This document shows, one piece after another, positions 45,723 through 56,490 of a DNA stretch of 64,000 bases. Below the pieces are notes generated by a model, which was given only the letters and a program-made list of their open reading frames with translations, ran no database searches and was not told the DNA's origin. The stretch lies in NCBI GenBank assembly GCA_005406025.1, contig BGZK01001032.1, positions 124,001-188,000 of the forward strand. The letters are read 5' to 3'. Position numbers and translations under genes: made by a program. This DNA is from Eumeta japonica. Its lineage: Eukaryota; Arthropoda; Insecta; Lepidoptera; Psychidae. Position 1 is the stretch's first letter. Every line of letters starts with the position of its first letter.

Positions 45723-45839
45723 AGGTTTGTTTTTACTAATTGGCGGCAAAAATAAAATTGTTTGACTATCGTCAACATGAATTTGATTGAAAAAAGTTTT
45801 GTGTTAAGATTTTCTATAATTTTCGCTGCCATTTAAGCT

Positions 45840-46560
45840 AATAAGAAAGTTATAACAGGCTTCGGTTGGCCTTTCATGATGTAGCTCCATCCTTTGCCAC
45901 TGTTTATAACTGGTTTAACTAGTTCAAACGTGGTCGCACTAATCTGACTATCGATCTGTGTTATCCTTATACAGCGACGACCGAAGACAACGTTAGTGCT
46001 ATACGAAGTCTGCTCACCGGGTGTTTCCTTTCGAGAAGTTATCTATCAAAGTAAAACAAATATGGTGGTCTCTTTCTTTGGAATAACAGGTCGCTACGAA
46101 ACAATCGTTTCAAAAGATAAAAAAAAAAAACAGTAGCTGTACACTGGTACACTAGTTTTGGAAAAAGTTTGGGAAAAATGACCTTGCAGTAAGTTCGTAG
46201 ACAACGCCTCACCACATACCATCAGACAAACAACTAACTGTTGGGGGGTGTTAAGTATAGAAATACTGGCTCACCCGTCTTACAGCCCGACCTTGCACCA
46301 TGCGATTTTTATTTATTTCGTAAAATGAAAGAAAAACTTGGAGGAAAGTGGTTTACGGACGCCGAGGAAGCAGGGGCTGCATATAAAAAGGCCGTCGAAG
46401 CGACCCCAAAGTGCGAGTGGGCAAAGTGTTTCTCTCATTGGTTCCATTGAATACAAAGATGTATTGATCTCAACAGGCATTGTTTTAATGCAAAACAATA
46501 ATAAATATAGCTTGCTAGTTTGCTAAGTTTTTTTATTTCCTAAGGACTTTCAGACCGACC
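45840..46560 (+). mobile_element. Internally deleted mariner element
   Basis: Plus-strand mariner of a different subfamily from the copies at 1.5-5.7 kb. The right terminus is recognisable at about 46520-46562 (gctaagtttttttatttcct then aaggactttcagaccgaccc). The left terminus was not found, and 45840 is where transposase similarity begins. The interior lacks the portion carrying the first catalytic residue, so this is a deletion derivative. Confidence 0.7.
45850..46490 (+). pseudogene. Mariner transposase pseudogene, internally deleted
   Basis: Motifs in plus-strand order are LAFHDVAPSFATVYNWFN (helix-turn-helix region), FKRGRTNLT, TATTEDNVSAIRSLL, and then, after a few codons, MVVSFFGITGRYETIVSKDK, VLEKV, VDNASPHTIRQTT (second catalytic Asp kept), and PDLAPCDFYLFRKMKEKL (third Asp kept). 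The tail is GGKWFTDAEE, KAVEATPKCEWAKCFSHWFH and then a stop before IQRCIDLN. Between the linker and VVSFFG the family normally has over 100 residues including the GDES first-Asp motif. These are absent, and frameshifts break the rest. The best-preserved piece is 46241-46450. It is non-functional. Confidence 0.8.
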
Positions 46561-46562
46561 CA

Positions 46563-48379
46563 CGTATGCTGCATTCAAATATCCGTTATTCTTTTGTAGA
46601 ACTTTAATAGTGGAACTTTTAACAAAGTGTAGTTTTTAAATATTGTAACGGGATTTTTCTGCCTTCTTTCAAAACATTTTAGGCTAGGTTTTACGGATTT
46701 TTTAATATTATTATAGTTATAGATTAGAAAGGTTAAAAGTTGTGAATAAAAAAAAAAACAATAAATAAAAACGGATATGCGATTGATTTAGAAGCCCACA
46801 ATTGAACTACTGTCATAAATTGGCATGTGTGTCACAGCTTCTTAATTTCACCTTCTTCATATTGCACTATTATGTGGTAGGGTGATTTTAGAACGTCTCT
46901 CGTGTTTCGCATAGATGATTTTGTAAAACTGCTGTTTCCCTTCGGCTTCTAATTTAAAATACACACATATAATATTCTAACTCTCTCCGCTCTTCAAGAT
47001 ACTGTTTGTTGTCGTGATTTTGTTTGTTTTGTACTAATACGTATATTGTTAAGTGTCTTCTCACGATACTCGCCGAAAGTGAGGAACTTCAACTAACATA
47101 CAATTTAGTTTTGATGTGTAATAAAATTTGTAAAGTAGTGAGGTGAGTAATGCAAAGAGGTGCAGATAAAATTATGATGATTACCTGGTTAAAATAGTAT
47201 AATGAATTTATAGATTATTAAATACAGTTAGTATCTTTTCTGAGATATAAAAATAGTATTGATTATACGACAAATTTTTCTGTATATAACATCTTTTTGT
47301 TACATAAGATGATGCTTTCAACGCTGCCTCCGATATTAAACTTACCAACTACTCTAAATTCGCGACCCACAACAGTTTACGTAAGTCATATAATTTCGAT
47401 ACAGCTATGATTGATTCCATTAAAATTATATTAAATTAGTTATAGCTAGCTCTCTTAGATAACCTGCTGTTTCATTATTTATAAACTAACACACATTTCT
47501 CTTGACGAGTAACCATTCTGACAATCAGAAAATTTCCCACGTACCTACGCGTTATTTACTCCTTTATCAGGTTTTTCAAAGGTGTTGCTTGTACACAAAT
47601 TATTCAGGTCTGATTACACCGAAAACAAACTTTACGTTATTGGATTTTGTGCTCGGTCCCCGAACTTTTCAAATAAACTTGGAATTTAGTAGATTGTTTT
47701 GTAAAGCTATTATGATATCGCTGTTACGTGTACGTGATAAAGTTAAAAGAGAACTCATGCTCTTAATAGGCCGGAGGACAAGCATTGTATATATTTTTTA
47801 ATCATTATATTATATTGGCGAATAAATTATTTGATTATAGAATTATATTATTATTTTTCTTACGGTATTAAATTAGCTTTAATTGTAATAAAAATTAATT
47901 TGTTTATAGCGAAGTAGATTAATTATACATATGTATTATTTTCGTTATTTATTATTATAAAGTTTTAATATTCTATTTTTCGATAATATTGTTCAAATCC
48001 TTATCGGCGAAATAGTCTACTCCTTTGAATAAAGAAATTTAGCTCTGTTCTTTGAAACGCGTTTATTTTTTTAGCATTGGGATAATGTGATCTAATCGCC
48101 TTGTTCGGCAACCGAGTCTGCACTTGTAAAATGAGATATTCCGCAGCTGTTATCGTTAACTCTAATTTGTATGTCTTAGAGTTCTTATTGAATCGTTATA
48201 ATTATTCCCCGAACGTCATGGATAGTCTTTACAAAAAAAAAAACATAATATTAGGTTAATTTTATCTCATGAGCCTTAAATCTAAATTATTTCTAAAATA
48301 AGAAACGATCTCCCGGCTTGAGTAATTGTGCGAAATTCGATCCAGAAACTAACAATAGCACGGAATATATTAAACGGTA
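46563..48379. other. Long AT-rich non-coding stretch
   Basis: No supported gene. The 99-codon plus-strand frame at 47502-47801 (Leu/Phe/Arg-rich) has no recognisable domain and no splice context, so it is only noted. Confidence 0.4.
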
Positions 48380-48760
48380 TAGGTATCGCTTGTTCGGGCG
48401 GTGCGTACGCCGGCCCTTCGGCCGAGCACAGCGCTGTTTGATTCGGCTGGGAAGTTGGTGTGTTACTTTGCCATTAAGGGAACGTGGAAATTAACGTGCT
48501 GCCTTCGACGTCGTTACCTGCATGAAAATAGCGCAATTACCCGAAGGGGCCATCACGTTTACGGAGTAATTTAGCGTTCCCCTTAACGCGGCTGCGCGCG
48601 CTAATTTAAAATTTTCGGCGCGTTAGCCCAAACTATGAATATTAAATGATTCCTTTTCGTTTCGATTTAACTTTTACGGTTGATGAAATTGAAGGAGAAA
48701 CATTTTAATGGCCCGTAAAGGTTGTACGTTTTTCATGATTTTCCGTATCGTTCGGTGAAT
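48380..48760. promoter_or_regulatory. CpG-rich block with homeodomain-like sites, candidate enhancer
   Basis: A dense, non-repetitive block mixing CG-rich text (ggtgcgtacgccggcccttc; gcggctgcgcgcgctaattt) with several AATTA/TAATTT motifs (gcgcaattacccgaagggg; ggagtaatttagcgttcc). Long runs without A/T simple repeats suggest constraint. It has no coding frame. It is among the better candidates for a conserved developmental enhancer in this window. Confidence 0.35.
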
Positions 48761-49545
48761 GCGAGATGAGTAAGTCGCTGTTAAAGTAATCCCATCCCAA
48801 AGTTTATTCTAACCATAGATTAAAGGAAGGTTGAAATGTTACAATTGTATTACATAGGAAAAAAAAGTACATACGACCTTCGTTACCTATTTTTGATATA
48901 TCTTAGTACTGGGTATCTAATAGTTAGCCACGGGCAAGATCAAAGTTTTTGTGTAGAAATAAGTATGTATCTATATTTTTTGTGTAAAAGTTAAGAGTGT
49001 ACTTTGTCTCAACCGGGCGGTACCATAAAATTAGAATATATTGTGTATTTTCATGTTTTAGATATCTTTAAGCTGATAAGCAGTTACCTCTGATCTCGAG
49101 ATCTGTATTTAATATGATAATAAAGTATTTTTGATTGATGCCAGAAATAAGGTCTAAGTCCGACTTGTTCCTTTTTAATTTTGCAAAATATTGCAAATGT
49201 TTCTTTTAATTAACCTACATAACATCATATGTTCTAATCTACAAATATATAATATGAATATGATGTTATTCGTGAGAATTCACTATAATATTTACGAGAA
49301 TTATAAATCAATTTTAATCCGCGAGAAATCCCGAATTGTCTTTGAACTCATACAGGGGTTTGGAAAGTCTCAGCATTTTCTTAATCAAAGCGATGAAGAA
49401 AAAGCTATAACAATCTAATTCGAAGTAAGCAAACCCATGTTGGCTAAAGTAATGACATATTAAACAGGACCAACACCCAAGCAGATGATCGCTACTCAAA
49501 ATATTACATCACTCGATGAAAATAAAAAGTGGCAAAATAAGAAAA
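48761..49545. other. AT-rich non-coding stretch
   Basis: No supported gene or repeat. Confidence 0.45.
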
Positions 49546-49980
49546 GTCGGTTGAGTGCGACTTGAACACGCAGGCGGTGCGTTTTGTAGCACAATACAGG
49601 TTTCTGTTGTGTATTTACTAAAAAAGAAATTGTGTTTTTTTTCGTTCGATATGAGATCCTTAGCCCGTTTTCATTGTTTATGGTCTTACTCAGGGCAATG
49701 TAACACATCGAGTTTGACGCTTATATATGTATTAATTTATTGGGATAGGAAAAAACAAATATATGTATGTATATATATATGCGTGTGTGTATGTATGTTT
49801 GTATATGTATATCGTTACAAAGTTATGCGCTCTGTGATGACTTTAACTGCCTACTTATAAGCGTTCAAGCGATACAGCTTTTTAAAGGTAAGATAGACAG
49901 GCAGATAAATGGACGGACACAGGGCTCAGGTGTAGTAATAGTCTTGTTGGCACCCTTTGGGTACGAAATCCTAAAAAGTA
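49546..49980 (+). repeat. Dispersed lepidopteran repeat, near full length
   Basis: Starts aagtcggttgagtgcgactt at about 49543, passes gcggtgcgttttgtagcac, gagatccttagcccgttttc and atggtcttactcagggcaat, and a TATG microsatellite (49761-49812). It ends agacaggcagataaatggac, accctttgggtacgaaatcc then taaaaag. Both ends match a repeat I recognise as abundant in Lepidoptera (start AGTCGG..GAGTGCG, end GGTACGGAACCCTAAAAA). A partial copy is at 26346-26485. The 101-codon open frame here is not a gene. Confidence 0.6.
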
Positions 49981-50299
49981 GAATCCAAATTAAAATTTAA
50001 TAGCTGTTAAATTATAAGCCATAAATATATTAATAGAAATACTTTTCTTGTAACATGAAGTTATGTGTATATTTCATATGGCACTGGTGAAGATTTAAAT
50101 CACAATCGAGTAGTATCATCTCTGTTTGGTCGATTATTTTAAAAAATAATTTATTATTTATTTTTATTTCATAGCAATTTAGGAAACAGATTTTTTTTCT
50201 CTTCTTTTGAAGATAAAATGCACAAATTGATGCTATAAACAAATTAGCCAAAATTTCAAATTCAATTAAAAAAATTTCAATGTTAAAACAAATTTAGTT
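49981..50299. other. AT-rich non-coding stretch
   Basis: No gene recognised. Confidence 0.4.
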
Positions 50300-50333
50300 A
50301 TTTGTAGTGTATTTTACAAAATACACTACAAAT
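50300..50333. repeat. Perfect 16-bp palindrome with 2-nt loop
   Basis: ATTTGTAGTGTATTTT (50300-50315), AC, then AAAATACACTACAAAT (50318-50333), with no mismatch. It lies four bases before the longer palindrome at 50338-50381. Confidence 0.95.
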
Positions 50334-50337
50334 TACT

Positions 50338-50381
50338 ACAACAGTCACTTGACAAACTATAGTTTGTCAAGTGACTGTTGT
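50338..50381. repeat. Perfect 44-bp palindrome without loop
   Basis: A 22-bp arm (50338-50359, beginning ACAACAGTCACTTGACAAAC) is followed directly by its exact reverse complement (50360-50381, beginning TAGTTTGTCAAGTGACTGTT). It shows no spacer and no mismatch, and the CACTTGA/TCAAGTG cores inside resemble NK2-type homeodomain sites. The exactness implies recent origin, ongoing correction or an assembly artefact. Confidence 0.95.
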
Positions 50382-51543
50382 GGATTTTTTTATACTAACA
50401 TTTCTTTTTAGAGTATCGGTGTTGATAATAATAATTTTCATATTATTATTACTACTGAGTAAAGTACTCGTAAGATGTGAGCCATTTGATATCTGTTTAT
50501 ACAAGCCGATGACCATACCAGTGTCATAGCTAGTGGTACTAGTTTAACTGATTAAGTACAACACAATATTAAAACTTTAATATTTCAATTATAAAAGCAG
50601 TGCCGACGTATGTTAATTAAGATGTAAAATTTGTATGTCTTGCAGAAAGGAAGTCAGCTTTGGAATACCAGGGGAAACCGGTTAAACATGATTAAATTTC
50701 GCGTCCCAAAGGTTCCGTGGAACATAATATTTGAAATGTAAGCTGGACTTGTCCGCATTTTTGATTATGAGTCGAGAACTAATGGAATGGAAGGTTTTAA
50801 AATATATATTATAATTTTTAAATTCAAACTTTTCCAAATGGTACACCTTTGAGTACACAAAGTTGTCTAAGCAAACAGATGTCCAGAGACAGATAAGATA
50901 TAGACAATCAGAGAAACAGATAAACAAGCAGAATGACAGATAGAGCGACAGATAAACCCAAGTTTCATCATAATTATTTCGTCTTGGCCTTCTAGATACG
51001 GGTACTTTAAATTCCACTGAATTTGAGAGTCACAATATATTGATATTTTTAAAATAGACAAGAGTTTTATATACATGATTTTTAGTATTCTGTAAGAAAA
51101 ACGAAATTAATCCTAAATAATTGGACAGAAAATAGAATAATCAGTTGCCTTCGTTCTATAAGTTTTGGTTCCAGTAGACCATAGGTAATATAAGATCGTG
51201 TGAGATTGTATTTCTGTTAAATTCATCTAATATTCACGGGTCATACAGAAATCAAGAAATCAGCAACATAAGACTCCATGAAGAAAAAACTCCAAAGTGT
51301 AAAATATTTATGCACCCCTTCGCGCTCAGACGAAATTGAGAACGGGCGTATTGTGGAATAATTTTGAAATACTTTCAAAGCGCACCGCAGAAAGGTGATT
51401 GTGGTCGAGAGCTGAGAAAAGGGTTCACTGATACAATTATTTTATAAAAGGAAAGGAATTGCTTTTCCATAAAACGAAAAAGCCCTTCCGACGATAAGGC
51501 CGCCTACATGTACAAAAATAGAAAATCTTATAATTTTTTCTCA
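50382..51543. other. AT-rich non-coding stretch
   Basis: No supported gene. A GACAGATA-type imperfect tandem lies at 50884-50958. A CG patch lies at 51316-51350. Confidence 0.45.
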
Positions 51544-51991
51544 TCTATACTAATATATAAATCTGCTGGTACATACTGTGTGTACATACATTACGTTTTT
51601 AATTTTGCAAAATATTCTTTGTACGATTCACTAACCCTATTCCTACTATTTTTAAATTTTTGTTCCGTCTGTTTCTATGTATATTTATAATTTAAGAATG
51701 ATTTAATTGATCTTGATCAAAATTGGTTTACTGTAAGAGCATGTGATTACGCAAATAACAAGCTATATATGATTTCTATATATATGTATGGTAACCATAA
51801 AAATAATCATTCTTAAATTTATGATAGTTACAGTCATTTGTTTTTATTTTATATAGTTTTTCGTGTCTGTGTGTGAAAGAAAGAGGAAGTGTGTGGGTAT
51901 CAGCGTAACAGTGGGGGTCATTTTGTCATAAAAATAACAACCTTTGTCAAATTTTAATTTAAGTCCAGCGAAGGAAGCGAGTATTGGCTAG
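51544..51991 (+). mobile_element. Complete non-autonomous Helitron (448 bp)
   Basis: Begins TCTATACTAATATATAAATC at 51544 after an A and ends agtccagcgaaggaagcgag, then tattggCTAG at 51991 before a T. The 5' text continues gctggtacatactgtgtgta. Near the 3' end is gtgtgggtatcagcgtaaca. Both resemble a lepidopteran Helitron family that I recognise. No helicase is encoded. A separate inverted repeat (51687-51822) lies inside. Confidence 0.8.
51687..51822. repeat. Inverted repeat nested inside the Helitron
   Basis: ATAATTTAAGAATGATT (51687-51703) and, inverted, ATAAATTTAAGAATGATT (51822-51805) bound 101 bp of AT-rich DNA. They differ by one base of length. This may be a 136-bp MITE inserted into the Helitron. 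No target-site duplication was confirmed. Confidence 0.6.
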
Positions 51992-52384
51992 TTTTAAATG
52001 TAATTCACTAAATAAAAATCCAGTTGTTTTGAAGGTGAATTTGTTTTCTTTCTTCTGAAACTGGCAATCCGTTAATATTTCATCCTTCCTCTAAGCCCTT
52101 GTAATAACCAATATAATAGAATGAAATTTTAAGCGATATCGTAACACGAAAGATAATGAATATTTACGTAATGTACTCGTATATTTATCAGCCAACACAA
52201 TTTTATTGGATAATCTTTTTAATAAGATTAAAGGAAAAATTCGTCGAAAGAGGATTGGTTGCTATGTAATTTCTTTTCCTTGAACAATCGAATATTTTGA
52301 TTTGTGGATATTAATATAAAGTGACGAGAATAATGAAGTAAAATATTAACCTACCACGATCTTTCATTTTGCATTAGGGTGACT
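51992..52384. other. AT-rich non-coding stretch
   Basis: No gene or repeat recognised. Confidence 0.4.
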
Positions 52385-52500
52385 TAAGCTCGTCACATTG
52401 CTCTAGCGCACCTGCGCTGGAGCAGCGAAAGCGACAACAATCATTAGCGGGCTGCTAATGGTTGTCGTCAACAATCCGGTTTTTGCATCCGGAACTGTTT
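52385..52500. promoter_or_regulatory. GC-rich block with two adjacent hairpins
   Basis: CTCTAGCGC (52401-52409), loop ACCT, GCGCTGGAG (52414-52422) forms a 9-bp stem with one G-T pair. CGACAAC (52432-52438) and CATTAGC (52442-52448) pair with GCTAATG (52454-52460) and GTTGTCG (52461-52467), giving a 14-bp stem with a 3-nt bulge and a 5-nt loop. The two hairpins lie 10 bases apart in an otherwise AT-rich area, which could indicate a structured RNA or paired binding sites. No transcript evidence is available from sequence alone. Confidence 0.4.
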
Positions 52501-55099
52501 GCTTAAAATACTTAACGAAACTTGAAGCAAGTACTATGTACAGACGAAAATTTTATATAGTATTACTGTGATGAAAGTGAAACTGAACATATTAACTTCT
52601 TATAACAATGCACATATTAAGAATAATAGCGTAAACTCTGAAAATTCAATTAGAAAGTTAACAATACCAATTTAAATATTACTTAAAAATAATGAACTTC
52701 ATTACTATACGTGTGTATTCACTAAGATGAGGGTTTAACATAGTAACTCGCAGCACTTTTTTTCAAATTGATATGATGATTAAAACGATTAGGTTTTTTA
52801 ACGGCAAAGAAAAATTTGCAAAGTATAAATATACCGGGACTTTATACGCCATGGCCTAGCATGAGAACTATGGTGCACCATTTTCTTCTTAGACTAAATT
52901 CAAGAAAAATTTCTGTGAAGTACTTGCAGTGAAAGTAATAACTAGATAAAGCTACAAATTCCATACAATATTGCCTAGTGTTTTTTATTTTGCTAATAGT
53001 TATTACCCGTCCAAATCGCTATGTGTCAAATAAAGTTCATCTGTTACCGTCTTCAATTACAATTCCGCTTTATTGATTACTATTCTGACTATATTTCAAA
53101 TACCGATACGCGTGTGAGTCATGGTCTCTCTCTGTCATAACTATTATTTTTTGGTATTCATACAATTTTTCTTTTGGTAAAATATAGTATATTCTGGGGT
53201 CTTATTTCTTGAATATAATATATCTTTATATGAAATTTTATTATAGTCCTTTCGGCTGTATTTATGATTACCTCTGAGCAACAGACAGAGAGACACTCAA
53301 CCTTATGATATGTAATGCTTTTATATTTATAGAATTAAAATGATGAATCGTTAGTTATCTAGTTTAAATTTCTTGTTTCTCTTTTTCAGATGCAGTTTGA
53401 AGATATATGGAGATAACTATAAAGGGAAGATCGCTTTTACGCTTGTTCGCTCAATGGACACTTCATGGGATCTCAAGGCGCGCTTTTGGTCCATTGTGTT
53501 TTCTAACTGTTATTATATAATCCATTGGGTGTTAGACACCAGATAGCCTAAAGGGTGATAAAGTAGCAGTCCATTCAGACCTGTACCCTACGAGTACAAT
53601 TAAGTGTTTGCGATACGACCGATATCAAGATAATAAGTAATCTGAGCGTTTTACTTATTTCTACGGCACGAATTAACTTACGTTTAAAATACACTTGAAA
53701 TTAAACTTTCATAGGTACTTTGTTAATCAATTATTTTTTATTATATGCGAAAAAAAATTTTAAACAGTTTCCGAATGGTGACAATTTTTTGAAACAGGTG
53801 ACTATCAGAAGACAGTTCTATAATACTTATTTAAAATGTCGCCGTAGCCTTCTAAAAATGGATAAAAGAACGTATCATGTGGTAGAAAAGAATAAATCCT
53901 CACTGACTAATAAAATTCTTATCAAGTTTAGGCCGTCCGCAATGATAATATGCTTCATAATATGTGATATACATCTATAGCAGTGTGTGATCCACTACCG
54001 TAAACTTACAAATTCTGGGTGTTTCTTTCACGACATCACTTAACAAAAACAACCATATTACAGTATTCACCATACGTATAGTAAAATATCACGGTACAAG
54101 TATTCAGTTATATGTGGATTAAACTGAAAGTCCTTAGAAAATTAAAAATGAAGCAATTACCAAGTTATTTTTAGCATTTGACTTACCATCGGCAATTTTT
54201 TGGATAATTTCCCAGCACCAATTAATATGATGGAGTTTATGAGCGTCGGTCAATTTATGAGGTAAAGAGCGAATAATAAGTTTCCTGACCGCTATTTAGC
54301 GGTGAGGAAGCTATTCATGTTTCATGAATATTTATTCATGAAATATTTTGTGCACTCGACTCATACCGATGCTTAAGTTTGTTGGAATATTGTTTGTTAG
54401 AATGTTGGCAAGTCATAGTATCATGAGCCGCAGTGATGTTGTCACCGGTCGTCGCCTTAAGAGGGCGTGCCTCACGCAATGTTTGAACTCGTTAATCTAG
54501 TTATAAACAGTGACAAGGGATAAGGATTTATTATAAAAAGGCTAACCGAAGTATGTTATAACTTTTTTGTTGGGTTAAATTGTAACGAAAGTAATAGAAA
54601 ATCATTGCATGAAAATTTAGTCGCGTTGAATTCACGTTGATGTTAGATAAATAATTTTCCTTTCGCTGCCAATATGTAAAAAAAAAAATGACAGTTGGAC
54701 AGAATTTACATAGTGAGGTTGACAAAGAGTTTAATTTTTTAAAATTAAATATCTTTTATTATTTTACAACTTCTAAGTGACCTATGTAAACGATTACCTA
54801 GTTTTCAAACGTTTACTACTATTACGCAACTAATAATACAATATACCAAGCAATGTGGCGCCTTTGAAATGTTCAGGTAAGCCACTAAAAAGTGTTATTA
54901 TAATAATAAAAAAAATAACATCGCAACATAATTCTGAAATAACCGCGAGGAAAGCAATATTTCAAATCTACCAGCTTTTTGATCAAAAATAAAGCGCGAT
55001 CAACACTTTCGATGGCAACTACTAGAGTTTTATTGTTATAGAATGATTAATAATGCAAAAAAACTATCGAATATTTGAATGAAAATATTTATATAAATA
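52501..55099. other. Long AT-rich non-coding stretch
   Basis: No supported gene. At 53373-53392 the text tcttgtttctctttttcag followed by atgcag resembles a splice acceptor, but the reading after it closes within nine codons. A short inverted pair TTTCATGAATA/TATTCATGAAA lies near 54319-54342. A CG patch lies at 54435-54480. An A-run lies at 54679-54688. Confidence 0.4.
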
Positions 55100-55240
55100 G
55101 CGGTGTCTGAAATCGACCGGAGTAACCTAAAAATAAAACTGTGCCGGTCGACACTGGGCGATGTCTACCAGCCAAATGTAACTGACCGTATAACCGGCCG
55201 CGCGGTGCGCCGGCCGGAGGTTATTTTAAACGACACTTAT
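55100..55240. promoter_or_regulatory. Short CpG-rich block, candidate regulatory element
   Basis: Unique-looking CG-rich DNA (gccggtcgacactgggcgat; aaccggccgcgcggtgcgcc). The CCGGCCGCGC...GCGCCGGCC part is itself nearly palindromic (55194-55216). No exon or repeat recognised. Confidence 0.3.
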
Positions 55241-55919
55241 ATTTTCTTTGTCGATATCGATAAACAAAAAATAAATAAAAAAAGATAGAAATAGTTTTCA
55301 AAAATTTTTAAAATAAATAGTCATCTTTGGAGCCGACCAGTCAGCCGGCTAAAAATTTTCATGACGTAGTTATCTTAGTTTTCACAATTTGAGATTATTT
55401 TAACGCAATAGTTTGTATTCGCGCGTTTGTTACTTATTAAAATTTGTGTTCGTGACTTTCATCAGGATAGTTTTTTTGCTTCTTTTGCTTTAGCTGGCAG
55501 CCAACACAAAAACAACTATCTAATTAATTAAATGGTTCTTTATTTTTTTTTACCATTTAATTGAATATTTTTAAGTGATTAAGTAAAGAAATTTTATAAA
55601 TAATCTAACATTTACTTCATTATGATTTCATATAATTATACAATCCAGAAGCTGTCGAAAAAATTCGAGTTAAAATCTTATTTATCGATCAAATAAGCAC
55701 AAGGTAATAAGAGGTATGTGAAAATTATTTATTTAATTTATCTGATTTTGTGCGCCAGCTCATATATTTCGTTAACCAGATCCGTTCATTTAACTTTTTA
55801 AAGCAAAAACCAAAATTCACTTGTGATTTCATCATCAGAATTCAGAAAGTGGTAGAACACAGGTATCAATAATGTAAGCTGCTTTACTACGTAATTAAAA
55901 AGGTAACCACATTATTGAA
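55241..55919. other. AT-rich non-coding stretch
   Basis: No gene supported. On the minus strand near 55835 the text gaattctgatgatgaaatca faintly resembles the start of the exon-like units that follow, so a fourth, unrecognisable unit is possible. Confidence 0.4.
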
Positions 55920-56050
55920 ACAACGTTGTGGCTTTCAGGATTTCTTCTGTTACTTCACCATCAGTTACGGTCATCATGTACGTGCGCCCATAATATTCGA
56001 AGAATTCCAACGATTCTTCATGGATCCCATCACCAGGGTTTAGCTGGTAT
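55920..56050 (-). pseudogene. Exon-like unit C of a tandem series
   Basis: The minus strand reads YQLNPGDGIHEESLEFFEYY, then GRTYMMTVTDGEVTEEILKA and TTLFQ before a TAA at about 55915. A stop codon lies just upstream, next to TACCAG, so the block would need an acceptor there. The composition is protein-like and it aligns with unit A (56250-56338) through EYYG.TY. The YG....VT.DGE wording loosely recalls the start of acid lipases (YGY..E.H.V.T.DGY), but this is weak. It is probably a decayed exon of a duplicated gene. Confidence 0.4.
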
Positions 56051-56063
56051 TACATCGTACATT

Positions 56064-56172
56064 TCACTTCAGGACGCGTATTTTGAAAAACATAAGTCGA
56101 TTAACAACTTCATCGAAATCTGTTCGTAATCCGCGATATCTTTATCATCAAAGAGTTTCGGGGATAATTTGT
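56064..56172 (-). pseudogene. Exon-like unit B of a tandem series
   Basis: The minus strand reads NDQDNKLSPKLFDDKDIADY, then EQISMKLLIDLCFSKYAS before TGA. DIADYEQISMKLL lines up with DVIYEETMKLL of unit A. It is the most diverged unit and is bounded by stops on both sides, with ATGATCAAG as a possible acceptor. Function unknown. The unit probably decayed after duplication. Confidence 0.35.
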
Positions 56173-56227
56173 TGTCTTGATCATTGGTTCCATTTCATTA
56201 AATGATGCTTTTTGAGAGATATAAAAT

Positions 56228-56338
56228 ATTATAGAAAATATCAACAGAGTCATATGTGTCCCCATAATATTCGAGGAGTTTCATCGTTTCCTCGTAAATC
56301 ACATCATCAAATTTCAAGTCTGACTCTGAAAAGTAGAA
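56228..56338 (-). pseudogene. Exon-like unit A of a tandem series
   Basis: On the minus strand an acceptor-like ATTCTACTTTTCAG precedes AG SDLKFDDVIYEETMKLLEYY, then GDTYDSVDIFYNIL. The polypyrimidine tract and CAG fit a splice acceptor, with the exon entering in a split codon. EETMKLLEYYGDTY matches unit C (EESLEFFEYYGRTY) with high nucleotide similarity (ctcgaatattatggggac against ttcgaatattatgggcgc). No good donor (GTRAG) follows, since the nearest is GTTGAT. It is read as part of a decayed or rapidly changing duplicated gene. Confidence 0.4.
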
Positions 56339-56344
56339 TTAATT

Positions 56345-56490
56345 TAGAGATACAAACTATGGAAAAAAAATAGACCCAGTTCAATAAATAGCCGAGTTAT
56401 AGGTTGATAACATAAAAAAAACAGTTCAGTCGAATTGAGAATCTCTTTCCTTTTTGAAGATGTTCAAATATGAAAAAAAAAATATATATA
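56345..56490. other. AT-rich spacer
   Basis: AT-rich with A-runs and a short TA stretch ending at the TA that flanks the following transposon. No gene seen. Confidence 0.4.

Noticed and set aside
47502..47801. 99-codon plus-strand frame
   Set aside because: AT-rich composition, no domain, no homologous copy in the window and no splice signals.
53373..53430. Strong-looking splice acceptor (TCTCTTTTTCAG)
   Set aside because: The sequence after it closes in nine codons in the ATG frame and no donor or conserved reading follows. Such tracts are expected by chance in AT-rich DNA.
55926..56129. Plus-strand 67-codon frame
   Set aside because: Antisense of exon-like units C and B. The minus strand carries the repeated EYYG.TY motif.
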